Shown here in pieces: positions 15,772 to 24,803 of a stretch of 64,000 bases of DNA. The notes beneath the pieces were generated by a model. That model ran no database searches and was not told the DNA's origin. It worked only from the letters and a program-made list of their open reading frames with translations. How positions within the stretch are numbered: position 1 is the first letter of the stretch; the number at the start of each line of letters is the position of its first letter. A program made the translations under genes and the position numbers. Source of the DNA: Streptomyces sp. NBC_00341 (GTDB lineage Bacteria; Actinomycetota; Actinomycetes; Streptomycetales; Streptomycetaceae); contig NZ_CP108002.1 of the NCBI RefSeq assembly GCF_041435055.1, positions 3,224,001 through 3,288,000 of the forward strand, in the 5' to 3' direction.

Positions 15772-17205
15772 TCAGACGGACGTGGGACCCGTCACAGTCG
15801 CGCCGGCCGCCTTGGCGGCGTCCCGGACCGCTCCGGCGACCGCTCCGGCGACCTTGTCGTTGAAGACCGAGGGGATGATGTAGTTCGCGTTCACCTCGTC
15901 CTCCGCGACGACACCGGCGAGGGCGCGCGCGGCGGCGAGCATCATCTCGGTGTTGACGGTCCGGGACTGGGCGTCCAGGAGTCCGCGGAAGACGCCGGGG
16001 AAGACCAGGACGTTGTTGATCTGGTTGGGGAAGTCGGAGCGGCCGGTGGCCACGACCGCGGCCGTCTCGCGGGCGACCGTGGGGTCGACCTCGGGGTCCG
16101 GGTTCGCGAGCGCGAACACGATCGCGCCGTCCGCCATGGCCGCGACGTCGGTCCCGTCCAGCACGTTCGGGGCCGAGACGCCGATGAAGACGTCGGCGCC
16201 CACGACGGCCTGCTTGAGGGTGCCGGTGACGGACTCCGGGTTGGTGTTGTCCGCGATCCAGCGCAGCGGCGAGTCGGCGTCGGCGGAGACCAGGTCCTCG
16301 CGGCCGGCGTGCACCACGCCGTGGATGTCGGCGACGACCGCGTGCTTGACGCCCGCGGCGAGGAGGAGCTTCAGGATGGCCGTACCGGCCGCCCCGGCGC
16401 CGGACATGACCACTCGTACGTCCCCGATGGCCTTGCCCACCACGCGCAGCGCGTTGGTCAGCGAGGCCAGGACGACGATGGCGGTGCCGTGCTGGTCGTC
16501 GTGGAAGACGGGGATGTCCAGGGCCTCGCGCAGCCGGGCCTCGATCTCGAAGCAGCGCGGCGCGGAGATGTCCTCCAGGTTGATGCCCGCGAAGCCGGGG
16601 GCGATCGCCTTGACGATCTCGACGATGGCGTCGGTGTCCTGGGTGTCCAGGCAGATCGGCCAGGCGTCGATGCCGGCGAACCGCTTGAAGAGGGCCGCCT
16701 TGCCCTCCATCACCGGGAGCGCGGCCATCGGGCCGATGTTGCCGAGGCCGAGCACCGCGGAGCCGTCCGTCACGACTGCGACGGAGTTGCGCTTGATGGT
16801 GAGCCGGCGGGCGTCCTCGGGGTTCTCCGCGATCGCCATGCAGACCCGGGCCACACCGGGGGTGTAGATCATCGAGAGGTCGTCACGGTTGCGGATGGGG
16901 TGCTTCGACTGCATCTCGATCTTGCCGCCGAGGTGCATCAGGAACGTACGGTCGGACACCTTGCCGAGGACGACGCCGTCGATGTCGCGCAGGCCTTCGA
17001 CGATCTCGTCGGCGTGCGAGGTGGAGGAGGCCGCGATCGTGACGTCGATCCGGAGCTTGTCGTGGCCGGAAGCGGTCACGTCGAGGCCGGTGACCGAACC
17101 ACCGGAGGACTCCACGGCCGTGGTGAGCTGGGAGACCGCTGTGCCGCTCGCGGGCACCTCCAGCCTGACCGTCATCGAGTACGAGACGCTGGGCGCCGTT
17201 GCCAT
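15772..17205 (-). CDS. NAD(P)-dependent malic enzyme with N-terminal ACT domain
   Basis: 477 aa from ATG (MATAPSVSYSMTV), chosen because AAGGA lies 8 nt upstream; a longer frame lacks a ribosome site. Residues ~8-85 are an ACT regulatory domain (VRLEVPASGTAVSQLTTAVESSGG). The catalytic part follows: YTPGVARVCMAIAE (catalytic Tyr), KALFKRF with Lys, DIPVFHDDQHGTAIVVLASL (metal ligands), and the Rossmann motif SGAGAAGTAILKLL. It converts malate to pyruvate plus CO2 and NAD(P)H. In Streptomyces, malic enzymes feed storage lipid and antibiotic precursor supply. ACT domains usually sense amino acids, suggesting feedback control. Confidence 0.93.
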   Translation of the reverse strand: MATAPSVSYSMTVRLEVPASGTAVSQLTTAVESSGGSVTGLDVTASGHDKLRIDVTIAASSTSHADEIVEGLRDIDGVVLGKVSDRTFLMHLGGKIEMQSKHPIRNRDDLSMIYTPGVARVCMAIAENPEDARRLTIKRNSVAVVTDGSAVLGLGNIGPMAALPVMEGKAALFKRFAGIDAWPICLDTQDTDAIVEIVKAIAPGFAGINLEDISAPRCFEIEARLREALDIPVFHDDQHGTAIVVLASLTNALRVVGKAIGDVRVVMSGAGAAGTAILKLLLAAGVKHAVVADIHGVVHAGREDLVSADADSPLRWIADNTNPESVTGTLKQAVVGADVFIGVSAPNVLDGTDVAAMADGAIVFALANPDPEVDPTVARETAAVVATGRSDFPNQINNVLVFPGVFRGLLDAQSRTVNTEMMLAAARALAGVVAEDEVNANYIIPSVFNDKVAGAVAGAVRDAAKAAGATVTGPTSV

Positions 17206-17653
17206 GGCCGAGTCCTTCGCTTTCCTTAGCTTCATTGCTACGCGGCCGGGTCCGAAATCAGGATCAGACCCGCACACGCCTTCAGATATTCGCACCTACC
17301 GGTGGGTAGCCGGTAATGACTGCCACACTTCGGAAAGTTGTTTCCACCATACGAGATATGGGGGCTCCAGCGGAACCCCTGAAGGGTCACCTCCGGGATG
17401 CCGGTGGGCCCGTAAACAGAAACAGACCCGCGTCACCGGGAGGTGACGCGGGTCTGTCTTCTTCGGTTAAGCGGCACCGGCCCGCCATGCTCGCCTCGCG
17501 GCAAGTGGTCGCTCGAAGCGACTAAGGTTGGGCCCGGGGGCTTGGATCGAGCCGATGCCGACTCCAGGCTAACAAACACCCCGGAGAAGTGATTCCCTCC
17601 GCGCGGGTTGACTCCGAAGAGGCTCCCTCGCCGGCTGCCGCGGCGGCCGGGCG
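17206..17653 (-). other. Intergenic region between malic enzyme and HelD-like gene
   Basis: 448 bp. Contains the terminator at 17422-17457 and, nearer the malic enzyme, a 6-bp inverted repeat TACCGG...CCGGTA at 17297-17315 that could be an operator. 17458-17653 contains no gene I can support. Confidence 0.5.
17422..17457 (-). terminator. Hairpin terminator between HelD-like gene and malic enzyme
   Basis: Perfect 16-bp stem ACAGACCCGCGTCACC / GGTGACGCGGGTCTGT with a GGGA loop. It lies about 200 bp past the helicase stop, leaving a long 3' UTR. Confidence 0.8.
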
Positions 17654-20035
17654 TCAGTCCCTCAGCAGGTCCGGCACCCCGTCCTCGTCGGGCAGGTCCC
17701 GCTCCCCAGAGACGACCGTGAGCTGCTGCGTCGCCCGCGTCAGCGCGACGTACAGCACCCGCAGCCCCGCCGGGGACTCGTCCGCGATCTCCGCGGGCGA
17801 GACGACCACCGTGGCGTCGTACTCGAGGCCCTTCGCCTCCAGGCTGCCGAGCGCGACCACCCGTTCGCCCAGCTCCGCGAGCCACTTACGGGCCTGTGCC
17901 CGCCGGTTCATCGCGACGACGACGCCGACGGTGCCGTCCACCTCGGCCAGCAGCCGTCGCGCCTCCTCCCGCACGGTCCCGGCCAGATCACCGTCCCGTA
18001 CGGTCTCGAAGCGCGGCCTCACACCCGTGGAGCGGACGGCGGCCGGTGACTCCATGCCGGGCATCGCGAGCGCGAGGACCTTGGCGGCGAGCTCGGCGAT
18101 CTCCGCCGGGTTGCGGTAGTTGACGGTCAGCGTGAAGTTCCGGCGCGGGCGGCTGCCGAGCGCCTCGTCGCGCGCCGCGGCCGCCTCGTCCGGATCGGAC
18201 CAGGAGGACTGCGCCGGGTCCCCGACGATCGTCCAGGTGGCGTGCCTGCCCCGGCGGCCGACCATCCGCCACTGCATGGGCGTGAGGTCCTGCGCCTCGT
18301 CGACGATGACGTGCGCGTACTCCGTGCGCTCCGCCGCGAGCCGCTCGGCCCGCTCCCACTGGGTCTCCTCCCGCTGCGGCATCAGCTCCTCCAGACCGGT
18401 GAGGTGGTCCAGCGGGTCGAACTCGCGTTTGCGCTTGGGCCGGTTCGGGGTGCCGATCAGATGCTGCAACTCGTCCAGCATCGCCACGTCGTGGACGGAC
18501 AGCGGCCCCTGACCGGCGCTGTCGAGGCGCTTCAGGGAGCGGGCGAGCCGGCGCACCTCGCCCTGGTTGAGGGTCCGCCGCGCCCAGCGGGCGAGCCGCT
18601 TCTCGTCGGACATCGCGGCGAGCACCCCGCGCGGGGTGAGCTCGGGCCACCAGGCGTTCAGGAACGCGATGAACGGCGTCTCGGTGGAGACGTCCTCGTC
18701 GAACGACGAGCGCAGTTCGACGGCCAGCTCCGGATCGGTGTAGCGGCCCCGGCCGGACGACCTGCTCCACAGCGCGTCCAGCAGCAGTTTGCGGGCGCGC
18801 GGGCGCAGCAGGTTGACCGGTGCGGTTCCGCTCAGGACGTTGTTCCGGATGCGCCGGAGCTCGTCCTCGTTGAGCTCGACCCGGGCGCCGAAGGCCACCA
18901 CCCGGAGCCGGGTGGGCGTGACGGCCTCCTTCGGGACCTCCTCCGCGTCGCCGAACGCCAGCTGGCCCGCGTCCTCGGCGGGCGGGCGGAGCACCGGCTG
19001 CTCCAGCGCCCCGCGGGCCGCCTTGCGCAGCACGTGCAGGATCCGGGAGGAGCCCTTGATCCGGGCGACGGCCGGTTCGTCGTAGGTGGTGGCGCCCTCG
19101 ATGCCGGCCGCCTCGTCCGACAGCGAGCCGACCGCGCGGATCGCGACCTGGCCCTCCTCACCGAGCGAGGGCAGCACCCCCTCGGTGTACGCGACCAGCA
19201 GCGGCGTCGGTGAGACGACGAGGATGCCGCCCGCGTAGCGCCGCCGGTCCTGGTAGAGCAGGTAGGCGGCCCGGTGCAGGGCGACCGCGGTCTTGCCGGT
19301 GCCGGGGCCGCCCGAGACCTCGGTGACCGAGGCGGCGGGCGCCCGGATCACCATGTCCTGCTCGGCCTGGATGGAGGAGACGATGTCCCGCATGGTGTGG
19401 CTGCGGGCCTGCCCGAGCGCCGCCATCAGCGCCCCGTCCCCCACCACGGGGAGCTTCTCGCCCTCCAGGTAGCCGGTCAGCTCGGGGCGCATCAGGTCGT
19501 CCTCGACGCCGAGGACCCGGCGGCCCTTGGAGCGGATGACGCGGCGGCGGACCACCCGGCCCGGTTCCTTCGGCGTGGACCGGTAGAAGGGCGCGGCGGC
19601 CGGCGCCCGCCAGTCGATGACCAGTGGCGCGTAGTCGGAGTCGAGGACCCCGATCCGGCCGATGTGCAGCGTCTCCGCGATGTCTGCGGTGCTGTCCTCC
19701 CGTACTGCGTCGTCGGCCGGCTCGACGGAGGTGAACGCGCCGTCGGGGCCGCGCTCACCGTCCTTGCCGAGCAGCAGGTCGATCCTCCCGAAGAGGAAGT
19801 CCTCGAACTCGCTGTTCAGCCGGTTGAGGTGGATTCCGGCCCGGAACACCTGGGCGTCGCGTTCGGCGAGTGCTCCCGGTGTCCCGACCTGGCCGCGTTT
19901 GACGGCATCACTCATGAGAAATTCCGCCTCGTGGATCTTCTCCTCAAGGCGGTGGTACACACGGTCGAGATGTTCCTGCTCGACACCGATTTCCCGGTCC
20001 CGCAACGAATCGACAGCGGCATCCTGCGCGGCCAC
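17654..20035 (-). CDS. helD: HelD-like superfamily 1 helicase, RNA polymerase-associated
   Basis: 793 aa from GTG with AAGGGGG upstream. The N-terminal ~1-80 is a charged helical region (EQEHLDRVYHRLEEKIHEAEF), as in the HelD arm that enters the RNA polymerase secondary channel. Motif I GGPGTGKTAVALHR (~242), motif II DEAQDLTPMQWRM (~575) and motif VI YVALTRATQQLTVV (~760) are intact. The combination of coiled N-terminus plus AYLLYQDRR after the P-loop is typical of HelD rather than UvrD/PcrA. HelD removes RNA polymerase from DNA using ATP, and one Streptomyces HelD (HelR) gives rifamycin tolerance. I did not find a rifamycin-associated element upstream, so which HelD class this is remains open. 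Confidence 0.85.
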   Translation of the reverse strand: MAAQDAAVDSLRDREIGVEQEHLDRVYHRLEEKIHEAEFLMSDAVKRGQVGTPGALAERDAQVFRAGIHLNRLNSEFEDFLFGRIDLLLGKDGERGPDGAFTSVEPADDAVREDSTADIAETLHIGRIGVLDSDYAPLVIDWRAPAAAPFYRSTPKEPGRVVRRRVIRSKGRRVLGVEDDLMRPELTGYLEGEKLPVVGDGALMAALGQARSHTMRDIVSSIQAEQDMVIRAPAASVTEVSGGPGTGKTAVALHRAAYLLYQDRRRYAGGILVVSPTPLLVAYTEGVLPSLGEEGQVAIRAVGSLSDEAAGIEGATTYDEPAVARIKGSSRILHVLRKAARGALEQPVLRPPAEDAGQLAFGDAEEVPKEAVTPTRLRVVAFGARVELNEDELRRIRNNVLSGTAPVNLLRPRARKLLLDALWSRSSGRGRYTDPELAVELRSSFDEDVSTETPFIAFLNAWWPELTPRGVLAAMSDEKRLARWARRTLNQGEVRRLARSLKRLDSAGQGPLSVHDVAMLDELQHLIGTPNRPKRKREFDPLDHLTGLEELMPQREETQWERAERLAAERTEYAHVIVDEAQDLTPMQWRMVGRRGRHATWTIVGDPAQSSWSDPDEAAAARDEALGSRPRRNFTLTVNYRNPAEIAELAAKVLALAMPGMESPAAVRSTGVRPRFETVRDGDLAGTVREEARRLLAEVDGTVGVVVAMNRRAQARKWLAELGERVVALGSLEAKGLEYDATVVVSPAEIADESPAGLRVLYVALTRATQQLTVVSGERDLPDEDGVPDLLRD

Positions 20036-20152
20036 CGAGACCCCCTTCTGACGTGCATTGGGCAGCCGTCAACCCTATGCGACGCGGGGCCCGTCGCGCA
20101 CCTGCCACGAGCATGTGATCTCACCGGTGCCCGGACAGGGACCCGAGGGGCG

Positions 20153-20767
20153 TCACGGCGTCGTGGGCCGCCCGGCCGGGTCGGCGTTGCGCCGCCGGTG
20201 CCGGGCGACCCGTTCGCGGTTCCCGCACACCTCGCTGGAGCACCAGCGCCGGCGCCGGCCGCGTGAGGTGTCCAGGTAGATCCGGCGGCAGTTGTCGCCC
20301 TCGCAGCGGCGCAGGCCGCCCAGCGCCACCGGGTCGGTGAGGAGCTCCACCGCGTCGCGGGCCACGGTGGCGAGCAGCGCCCGGCAGTCGGGTTCGGTGC
20401 TGAGCCCGCGCACCAGGGCGCCGCTCCCGGTGCGCACGGCGCGCACGCCGGGCGGCGCCCCGGCGGCGAGCGCGTTGACGCGCTCCAGGGCGCCCTCGGC
20501 TCCGCGGCCGCCGAGCTGTGCGGTCAGCAGCCGGTCGACGGCGGTCCTCAGCTGGCGGAAGAGCAGCAGCCAGTGGTGGTCCACGGCGGTGAGCCGGGTG
20601 CCCTGCGGTACGGCCCCGGAGGCCGTCAGCCAGTGGGCGAGCTGCTCGGGCCGGTCCAGCGGGTCGGGGGCGTCGGCGCGGCCGGCCCCTGTCGCGACCA
20701 GGTCCAGGCAGAGCCGCCCGGCGTCGAACCGCCAGTCGCACGATCCCTTGCGCGTTGCCATGCGCAT
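20153..20767 (-). CDS. CGNR zinc-finger transcription regulator (ABATE family)
   Basis: 204 aa. N-terminal ABATE-type helical domain (~10-150: CDWRFDAGRLCLDLVATGAG) followed by the CGNR zinc finger near the C-terminus (C-x4-C...WCSSEVCGNRERVARHR, ~160-190). The start at MRMATRKG is supported by AAGG 7 nt upstream. The family is thought to bind DNA or RNA and act as a stress-responsive regulator; the ligand is unknown. It is leftward like helD, 117 bp upstream of that gene, and could be transcribed with it. Confidence 0.88.
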   Translation of the reverse strand: MRMATRKGSCDWRFDAGRLCLDLVATGAGRADAPDPLDRPEQLAHWLTASGAVPQGTRLTAVDHHWLLLFRQLRTAVDRLLTAQLGGRGAEGALERVNALAAGAPPGVRAVRTGSGALVRGLSTEPDCRALLATVARDAVELLTDPVALGGLRRCEGDNCRRIYLDTSRGRRRRWCSSEVCGNRERVARHRRRNADPAGRPTTP

Positions 20768-20877
20768 GCCACCGCCTTGGGTCCGGCCCGACGTCCCCAC
20801 CAGAGTGCCCCTCCGGCACCCCGCCCGTAACCCCTGCCGCCGCGCGGACACCGTACGGGCCGCGCGGGGGCGGGCGC

Positions 20878-21462
20878 TCAGGCGCCGGGCGCGGCCGGTG
20901 CCCCGGTGACCGGGCCGTCGTGCAGGATGCGCTGGAAGAGCCGGTGATCGCGCCAGTCTCCGTCGATGTGCATGTAGCGCGGGACCGTCGCGAACTGCTC
21001 GAAGCCGCACTTGGCGAGCACCCGCTGCGAGGCCACGTTGTGCAGCAGCGTTCCCGCCTGGATGCGGTGCAGCCGCAGCTCGTCCCGGGCCAGTTCGCAG
21101 ATCAGCCGCACCGCGGTGGTGGCCAGGCCCCGGCCCGCGCACTCGACGTCCACCCAGTAGCCGAGCGTGGCGCTGCGGAACGGTCCGAGCACGATGCCGT
21201 CGAGGTTGAATCCGCCGACCGCCCGGTCCTCCTCGTCGGCCAGCACCCAGGACCTCGCACGCCCCGCCGCCTGGTCGGCCAGGATCCCGGCAAGCCGATC
21301 GCGCTGCCCCTGCTCGGTGTAGAAGGCCTCGGGCCGCCGGGGCTCCCACGCGCTCATGTACGTACGGCTGCGGGTCAGCGCCTCGGCGAGGGAGGCGGCG
21401 TCGGACTCGGTGACGGGACGGAGTCGTATCCCGGGGTCGAGCCGGTGGATGTCATTGATCAT
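20878..21462 (-). CDS. GNAT acetyltransferase, RimJ/RimL-like
   Basis: 194 aa. The core GNAT fold is clear: IRLRPVTESDAASLAEAL at beta-1, GYWVDVECAGRGLATTAVRLICELA (acetyl-CoA loop, variant of Q/R-x-x-G-x-A), and LHRIQAGTLLHNVASQRVLAKCGFEQFATVPRYMHIDGDWRDHRLFQRI, which is the RimJ/L signature. It likely acetylates an N-terminal Ser/Ala of a ribosomal protein or a small amine. It ends 111 bp before the CGNR gene and is divergent from the DUF1772 gene. Confidence 0.9.
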   Translation of the reverse strand: MINDIHRLDPGIRLRPVTESDAASLAEALTRSRTYMSAWEPRRPEAFYTEQGQRDRLAGILADQAAGRARSWVLADEEDRAVGGFNLDGIVLGPFRSATLGYWVDVECAGRGLATTAVRLICELARDELRLHRIQAGTLLHNVASQRVLAKCGFEQFATVPRYMHIDGDWRDHRLFQRILHDGPVTGAPAAPGA

Positions 21463-21553
21463 CCCAGCACGGTATCCCGGGCCTGGACGCCCGCGTAGGG
21501 AGCTGCGCGCCTGAACGATGGAGCGGGAGCCGCCGCGCGAATTGACTGGAGCC

Positions 21554-22123
21554 ATGACAACCAGCCAGGCCCACCGGCCGCACCGCGCCCTCCGCCACCT
21601 CGTTCTCGGCGGCGCCGCCGTCACCACCGGACTCGTCGCGGGCACGTTCTACGTCTTCTCCTGCGCGGTCATGCCCGCGCTCGGCCGCAGCGACGACCGG
21701 ACCTTCATCGAGGTCATGCAGAACATCAACGACGTCATAGAGAACCCGGTGTTCTTCGCCGGTTTCTTCGGCGCGCTGGTCCTCACCGCGGTGGCCGCCT
21801 GGCAGCAGCGCCGCTCCCCCGGTCCGCGCGGGTGGCTCTTCGCCGCGTTCGCGGTGTACGCCGTCGCCTTCCTGCTCACCTCCGGCGTCAACGTCCCGCT
21901 CAACGACGAGCTCGCCCGGGCCGGCAATCCGGCGCGCGTCGCAGACCCGGCCGCCGTGCGGGACCGGTTCGAGGACGCGTGGGTCGCCTGGAACGCCGTA
22001 CGGGCGCTCCTGTGCACCGCGGCGCTGGCCCTCCTGCTGCGGGGATCACACCTGACGGCGCGCCATCTCCCTCAGGAGTCGGCGTACTTGGCGTCGGCGG
22101 CCGGGTCCAGGGCCAGCCGGTAG
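21554..22123 (+). CDS. DUF1772 membrane protein
   Basis: 189 aa, four predicted membrane helices (~16-38, 62-82, 93-113, 145-163), the usual topology of the anthrone oxygenase/DUF1772 family. NDELARAGNPAR between helices 3 and 4 matches the conserved N-x-x-L region. The start at MTTSQAHR is chosen by family; an ATG 12 codons upstream is also open. Some family members act in polyketide tailoring, but most are uncharacterised and no cluster is nearby. Its last 52 bp overlap antiparallel with the 3' end of nnaR. Confidence 0.78.
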   Translation: MTTSQAHRPHRALRHLVLGGAAVTTGLVAGTFYVFSCAVMPALGRSDDRTFIEVMQNINDVIENPVFFAGFFGALVLTAVAAWQQRRSPGPRGWLFAAFAVYAVAFLLTSGVNVPLNDELARAGNPARVADPAAVRDRFEDAWVAWNAVRALLCTAALALLLRGSHLTARHLPQESAYLASAAGSRASR

Positions 22124-23214
22124 CCCCGCTTGACGACCGTCTGGACGATCCTGGGCACCCCGAGCGCGGTGCGCAGCCGAGCCATGGCCGTCTCCACCGC
22201 GTGCTCGTCCGTGCCGCTGCCCGGCAGCGCGCGCAGCAGTTCCGCGCGGGCCACCACCCAGCCCGGCCTGCGGGCCAGGGTGTGCAGCAGGGCCATCCCG
22301 GCGGGCGGCACCGGGCGCAGCTCGTCGTCGACCAGGACGGCGTGGCCCCGGATCTCGACCCGGTGTCCCGCGATGGGCAACGTCCGCGCCCGGGAGGGCA
22401 GTTCGCGGCAGAGGGCCTGGACGAGCGGGCCGAGCCGGAAGCGTTCCGGCTGGATGGTGTCGAGCCCGTGGGCCTGCAACGGCAGGGCGGTGACCGGCCC
22501 GACGCAGACCGATACGACGTTGTCCCGCAGCGCGCCCAGGAGTTCGGGAAGCATTCCGCGCTCCTCCGCACGGCGCAGCAGCGAGGCCGCGGCGGGGGCG
22601 CTGGTGAAGGTGAGCGCGTCCAGGCCGCGGGTGGTGGTGAGGTCGAGGAGCCGGTCGAGCGGGGTGATGTCCTCGGGCGGCATCCAGCGGTAGACGGGGA
22701 CTCCGATGACCTCCGCGCCCGCCGCCCGCAGCGACTCGACGAAGCCGGGGAGCGGTTCGCCGTGCAGCTGGAGGGCGATGCGGCGGCCCTCGACGCCCTC
22801 TGCGAGCAGCCGTTCCAGCACTTCGGCCATGGACTCGGAGGCGGGTGACCACGCCTCGGTCAGCCCGGCGGCCCGGACCGCGCCCTTGACCTTGGGGCCG
22901 CGCGCCAGCAGCTCGACGCCGCGCAGCCGGTCCAGCAGCCGGTCCCCGATCCCCCAGCCGTCGGCCGCCTCGATCCAGCCCCGGAAGCCGATCGCGGTGG
23001 TGGCGATGACCACGTCGGGGACGCTGGTGATGAGCTCCTGGGTGGCGGCGAGGAGTTCGCTGTCGTCGGCGAGCGGCACGATCCGCAGGGCGGGGGCGTG
23101 CACCACGGTGGCGCCGCGCCGCCGCAGCAGCGTGGCGAGTTCCTCCGCCCGGCGCGCGGCGGTGACGCCGACCGTGAAGCCCGCGAGGGGCCCGTGCTGT
23201 TCGTCGTCGTGCAT
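22072..23214 (-). CDS. nnaR: Nitrate assimilation regulator NnaR (HemD-like domain plus winged helix)
   Basis: 380 aa from ATG (MHDDEQHGPLAGFTVGV). Residues ~10-250 form a uroporphyrinogen-III synthase (HemD) fold (GFTVGVTAARRAEELATLLRRRGATVVHAPALRI; FTSAPAAASLLRRA). The C-terminal ~100 residues are an OmpR/PhoB-type winged helix (LLHTLARRPGWVVARAELLRAL ... VETAMARLRTALGVPRIVQTVVKRGYRLA). This fusion is the NnaR architecture known in Streptomyces, an activator of nitrate/nitrite genes working with GlnR. A GTG 28 codons upstream extends the frame but lies inside the GlnR-like box at 23281-23318, so the shorter start is preferred. Same strand as, and downstream of, narK. Confidence 0.88.
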   Translation of the reverse strand: MHDDEQHGPLAGFTVGVTAARRAEELATLLRRRGATVVHAPALRIVPLADDSELLAATQELITSVPDVVIATTAIGFRGWIEAADGWGIGDRLLDRLRGVELLARGPKVKGAVRAAGLTEAWSPASESMAEVLERLLAEGVEGRRIALQLHGEPLPGFVESLRAAGAEVIGVPVYRWMPPEDITPLDRLLDLTTTRGLDALTFTSAPAAASLLRRAEERGMLPELLGALRDNVVSVCVGPVTALPLQAHGLDTIQPERFRLGPLVQALCRELPSRARTLPIAGHRVEIRGHAVLVDDELRPVPPAGMALLHTLARRPGWVVARAELLRALPGSGTDEHAVETAMARLRTALGVPRIVQTVVKRGYRLALDPAADAKYADS

Positions 23215-23280
23215 ATGGTCTACCCGGCTCTCGTCCCGCTGCTGCTCGATGGTGCGGAGGACCGAGACTGTCAACGCCGC

Positions 23281-23318
23281 GTGACAGGCTCGGTTCACCC
23301 GTATTTCCCGCCCGTTAC
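23281..23318 (-). promoter_or_regulatory. GlnR-type box upstream of nnaR
   Basis: On the minus strand GTAAC-n6-GAAAT-n6-GAACC-n6-GTCAC, four 5-mers at exact 11-bp phasing. The first pair matches the GlnR a/b-site pattern GTnAC-n6-GAAAC; the later two are weaker. A TTGACA hexamer at 23269-23274 follows immediately, a suitable -35 position, although no good -10 is seen 17 nt on. GlnR control of nnaR is established in Streptomyces coelicolor; the exact box here is inference. Confidence 0.6.
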
Positions 23319-23343
23319 GTCACCCGACACCGTGCGGACATCA

Positions 23344-24678
23344 TCACACCTCTGCGTAGCTGAGCTGGGGCTTCGCCGGCACCGGAGCCGTGCGGCGAAG
23401 GTATACCGCCCAGGTGAGTACGGCACACACCCCGTAGAAGGCGAGGAAGGACCAGAAGGCGGCCGTCCCGGTGCCCGCGTTCCGGAAGGACTGCCGGAAG
23501 GCCAGGTTGATGCCGAGCCCGCCGAGCGCGCCGACCGCGCCGATGAGCCCCATGGCCGCCCCGGACAGCCGCCGCCCCTGCGCCGCGGCCGCCTCACCGC
23601 GCAGTCCGCGCGCGGTCGCCTTGGCGTGGAAGATGCCCGGGATCATCTTGTACGTCGATCCGTTGCCGAGGCCGCTCAGTGCGAAGAGCGCGGTGAAGCC
23701 GGTCAGGAAGACGGTGAGCGATTCGATGCCGGAGGCGTACACGACGACTCCGGTCGCGGCGGCCATCGCGACGAAGTTCCCCATGGTGATGCGGGCGCCG
23801 CCGTACCGGTCGGCCAGCCGGCCGCCGACCGGCCGGATCAGGGAGCCCAGCAGCGGGCCGATGAAGGTGAGCGAGGCGGCCTCCAGCGGGGTGCGGCCGA
23901 ACTGGGTCTGGAGCACCAGGCCGAAGGCGAAGCTGTAGCCGATGAAGGAGCCGAAGGTGCCGATGTAGAGCACCGCCATGATCCAGGTGTGCGGGTCGCG
24001 GACGGCGTCCCCGGCGGCCCCGGTGTCGTTCTGCACGGGTGCCAGGTTGTCCATGAAGTACGCGGCGCACAGCGCGGCGACGACGATCAGCGGGATGTAC
24101 GCGCCGAGCACGATCCTCGGATGCGCGGCACCCGCCGTCCCGATCACCAGCAGCCCGGCGAGCTGTACGACGGGCACTCCGACGTTGCCGCCGCCCGCGT
24201 TGAGCCCGAGCGCCCAGCCCTTCTCGCGCAGCGGGAAGAAGGCGTTGATGTTCGTCATGGAGGAGGCGAAGTTGCCGCCGCCGATGCCGGTCAGCGCGGC
24301 CACCACCATGAAGGTGGTGTACGAGGTTCCCGGCTCCATCACCAGATAGGCGGCGACGGTCGGCACCAGCAGGGTGAACGCGCTGAACACGGTCCAGTTC
24401 CGGCCGCCGAACCGGGCCACCGCGAAGGTGTAGGGCACCCGCGCGACCGCGCCCACCAGGGTCGCGGTCGAGATCAGGAAGAACTTCCCGGCCGGGTCCA
24501 CCCCGTACTCCGGCCCCATGAACAGGACCATCACCGACCACAGGGTCCAGATCGAGAAGCCGATGTGCTCGGAGAGGACGGAGAACCACAGATTCCGGCG
24601 GGCGATCCGCTCGCCCCTCTCCCGCCAGAACGTCTCGTCCTCCGGTTCCCACTGCTCGATCCAACGGCCAGCCATCAC
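23344..24678 (-). CDS. narK: Nitrate/nitrite transporter of the NarK/NasA MFS family
   Basis: 444 aa, twelve predicted membrane helices. N-terminal WIEQWEPEDETFWRERGERIARRNLWFSVLSEHIGFSIW is characteristic of NarK/NasA. The two nitrate-signature glycine-rich helices are present: TGIGGGNFASSMTNINAFFP and ALSGLGNGSTYKMIPGIFHAKA. It imports nitrate or exchanges it with nitrite across the membrane. It precedes nnaR on the same strand with 129 bp between the preferred start and its stop. Ribosome site GTGGAGGCGCGTG before ATG. Probably nitrogen-regulated via GlnR/NnaR. Confidence 0.93.
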   Translation of the reverse strand: MMAGRWIEQWEPEDETFWRERGERIARRNLWFSVLSEHIGFSIWTLWSVMVLFMGPEYGVDPAGKFFLISTATLVGAVARVPYTFAVARFGGRNWTVFSAFTLLVPTVAAYLVMEPGTSYTTFMVVAALTGIGGGNFASSMTNINAFFPLREKGWALGLNAGGGNVGVPVVQLAGLLVIGTAGAAHPRIVLGAYIPLIVVAALCAAYFMDNLAPVQNDTGAAGDAVRDPHTWIMAVLYIGTFGSFIGYSFAFGLVLQTQFGRTPLEAASLTFIGPLLGSLIRPVGGRLADRYGGARITMGNFVAMAAATGVVVYASGIESLTVFLTGFTALFALSGLGNGSTYKMIPGIFHAKATARGLRGEAAAAQGRRLSGAAMGLIGAVGALGGLGINLAFRQSFRNAGTGTAAFWSFLAFYGVCAVLTWAVYLRRTAPVPAKPQLSYAEV

Positions 24679-24770
24679 GCGCCTCCACAGGGGGTCGGGG
24701 TGTTGTCCCCGAACCTAGGGAGCGCGCGTTTCGGCGTGGTGCCGTGAGGTGACCGGTGCGCAACCTTGCT

Positions 24771-24798
24771 CTCACCGGGGCGCGGGCGCCCCGGTGAG
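24771..24798 (-). terminator. Terminator of the MatAB-type operon
   Basis: Perfect 12-bp stem CTCACCGGGGCG / CGCCCCGGTGAG with a CGGG loop, 5 nt beyond the acyltransferase stop codon. Confidence 0.85.
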
Positions 24799-24803
24799 GG
24801 AGG

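Noticed and set aside
17458..17653. tRNA or small RNA gene between helD and the terminator
   Set aside because: No cloverleaf or T-loop GTTCGAnnC is found; the stretch is treated as 3' UTR.
20036..20152. Rifamycin-associated element upstream of the HelD-like gene
   Set aside because: No long palindrome of the expected type is seen; only a 6-bp repeat around GCGACG...CGTCGC.
24700..24760. GlnR-type box in front of narK
   Set aside because: GTCAC and GAAAC occur, but 16 nt apart rather than at n6 or 11-bp phasing, and the GTTGC/GCACC steps are too weak.
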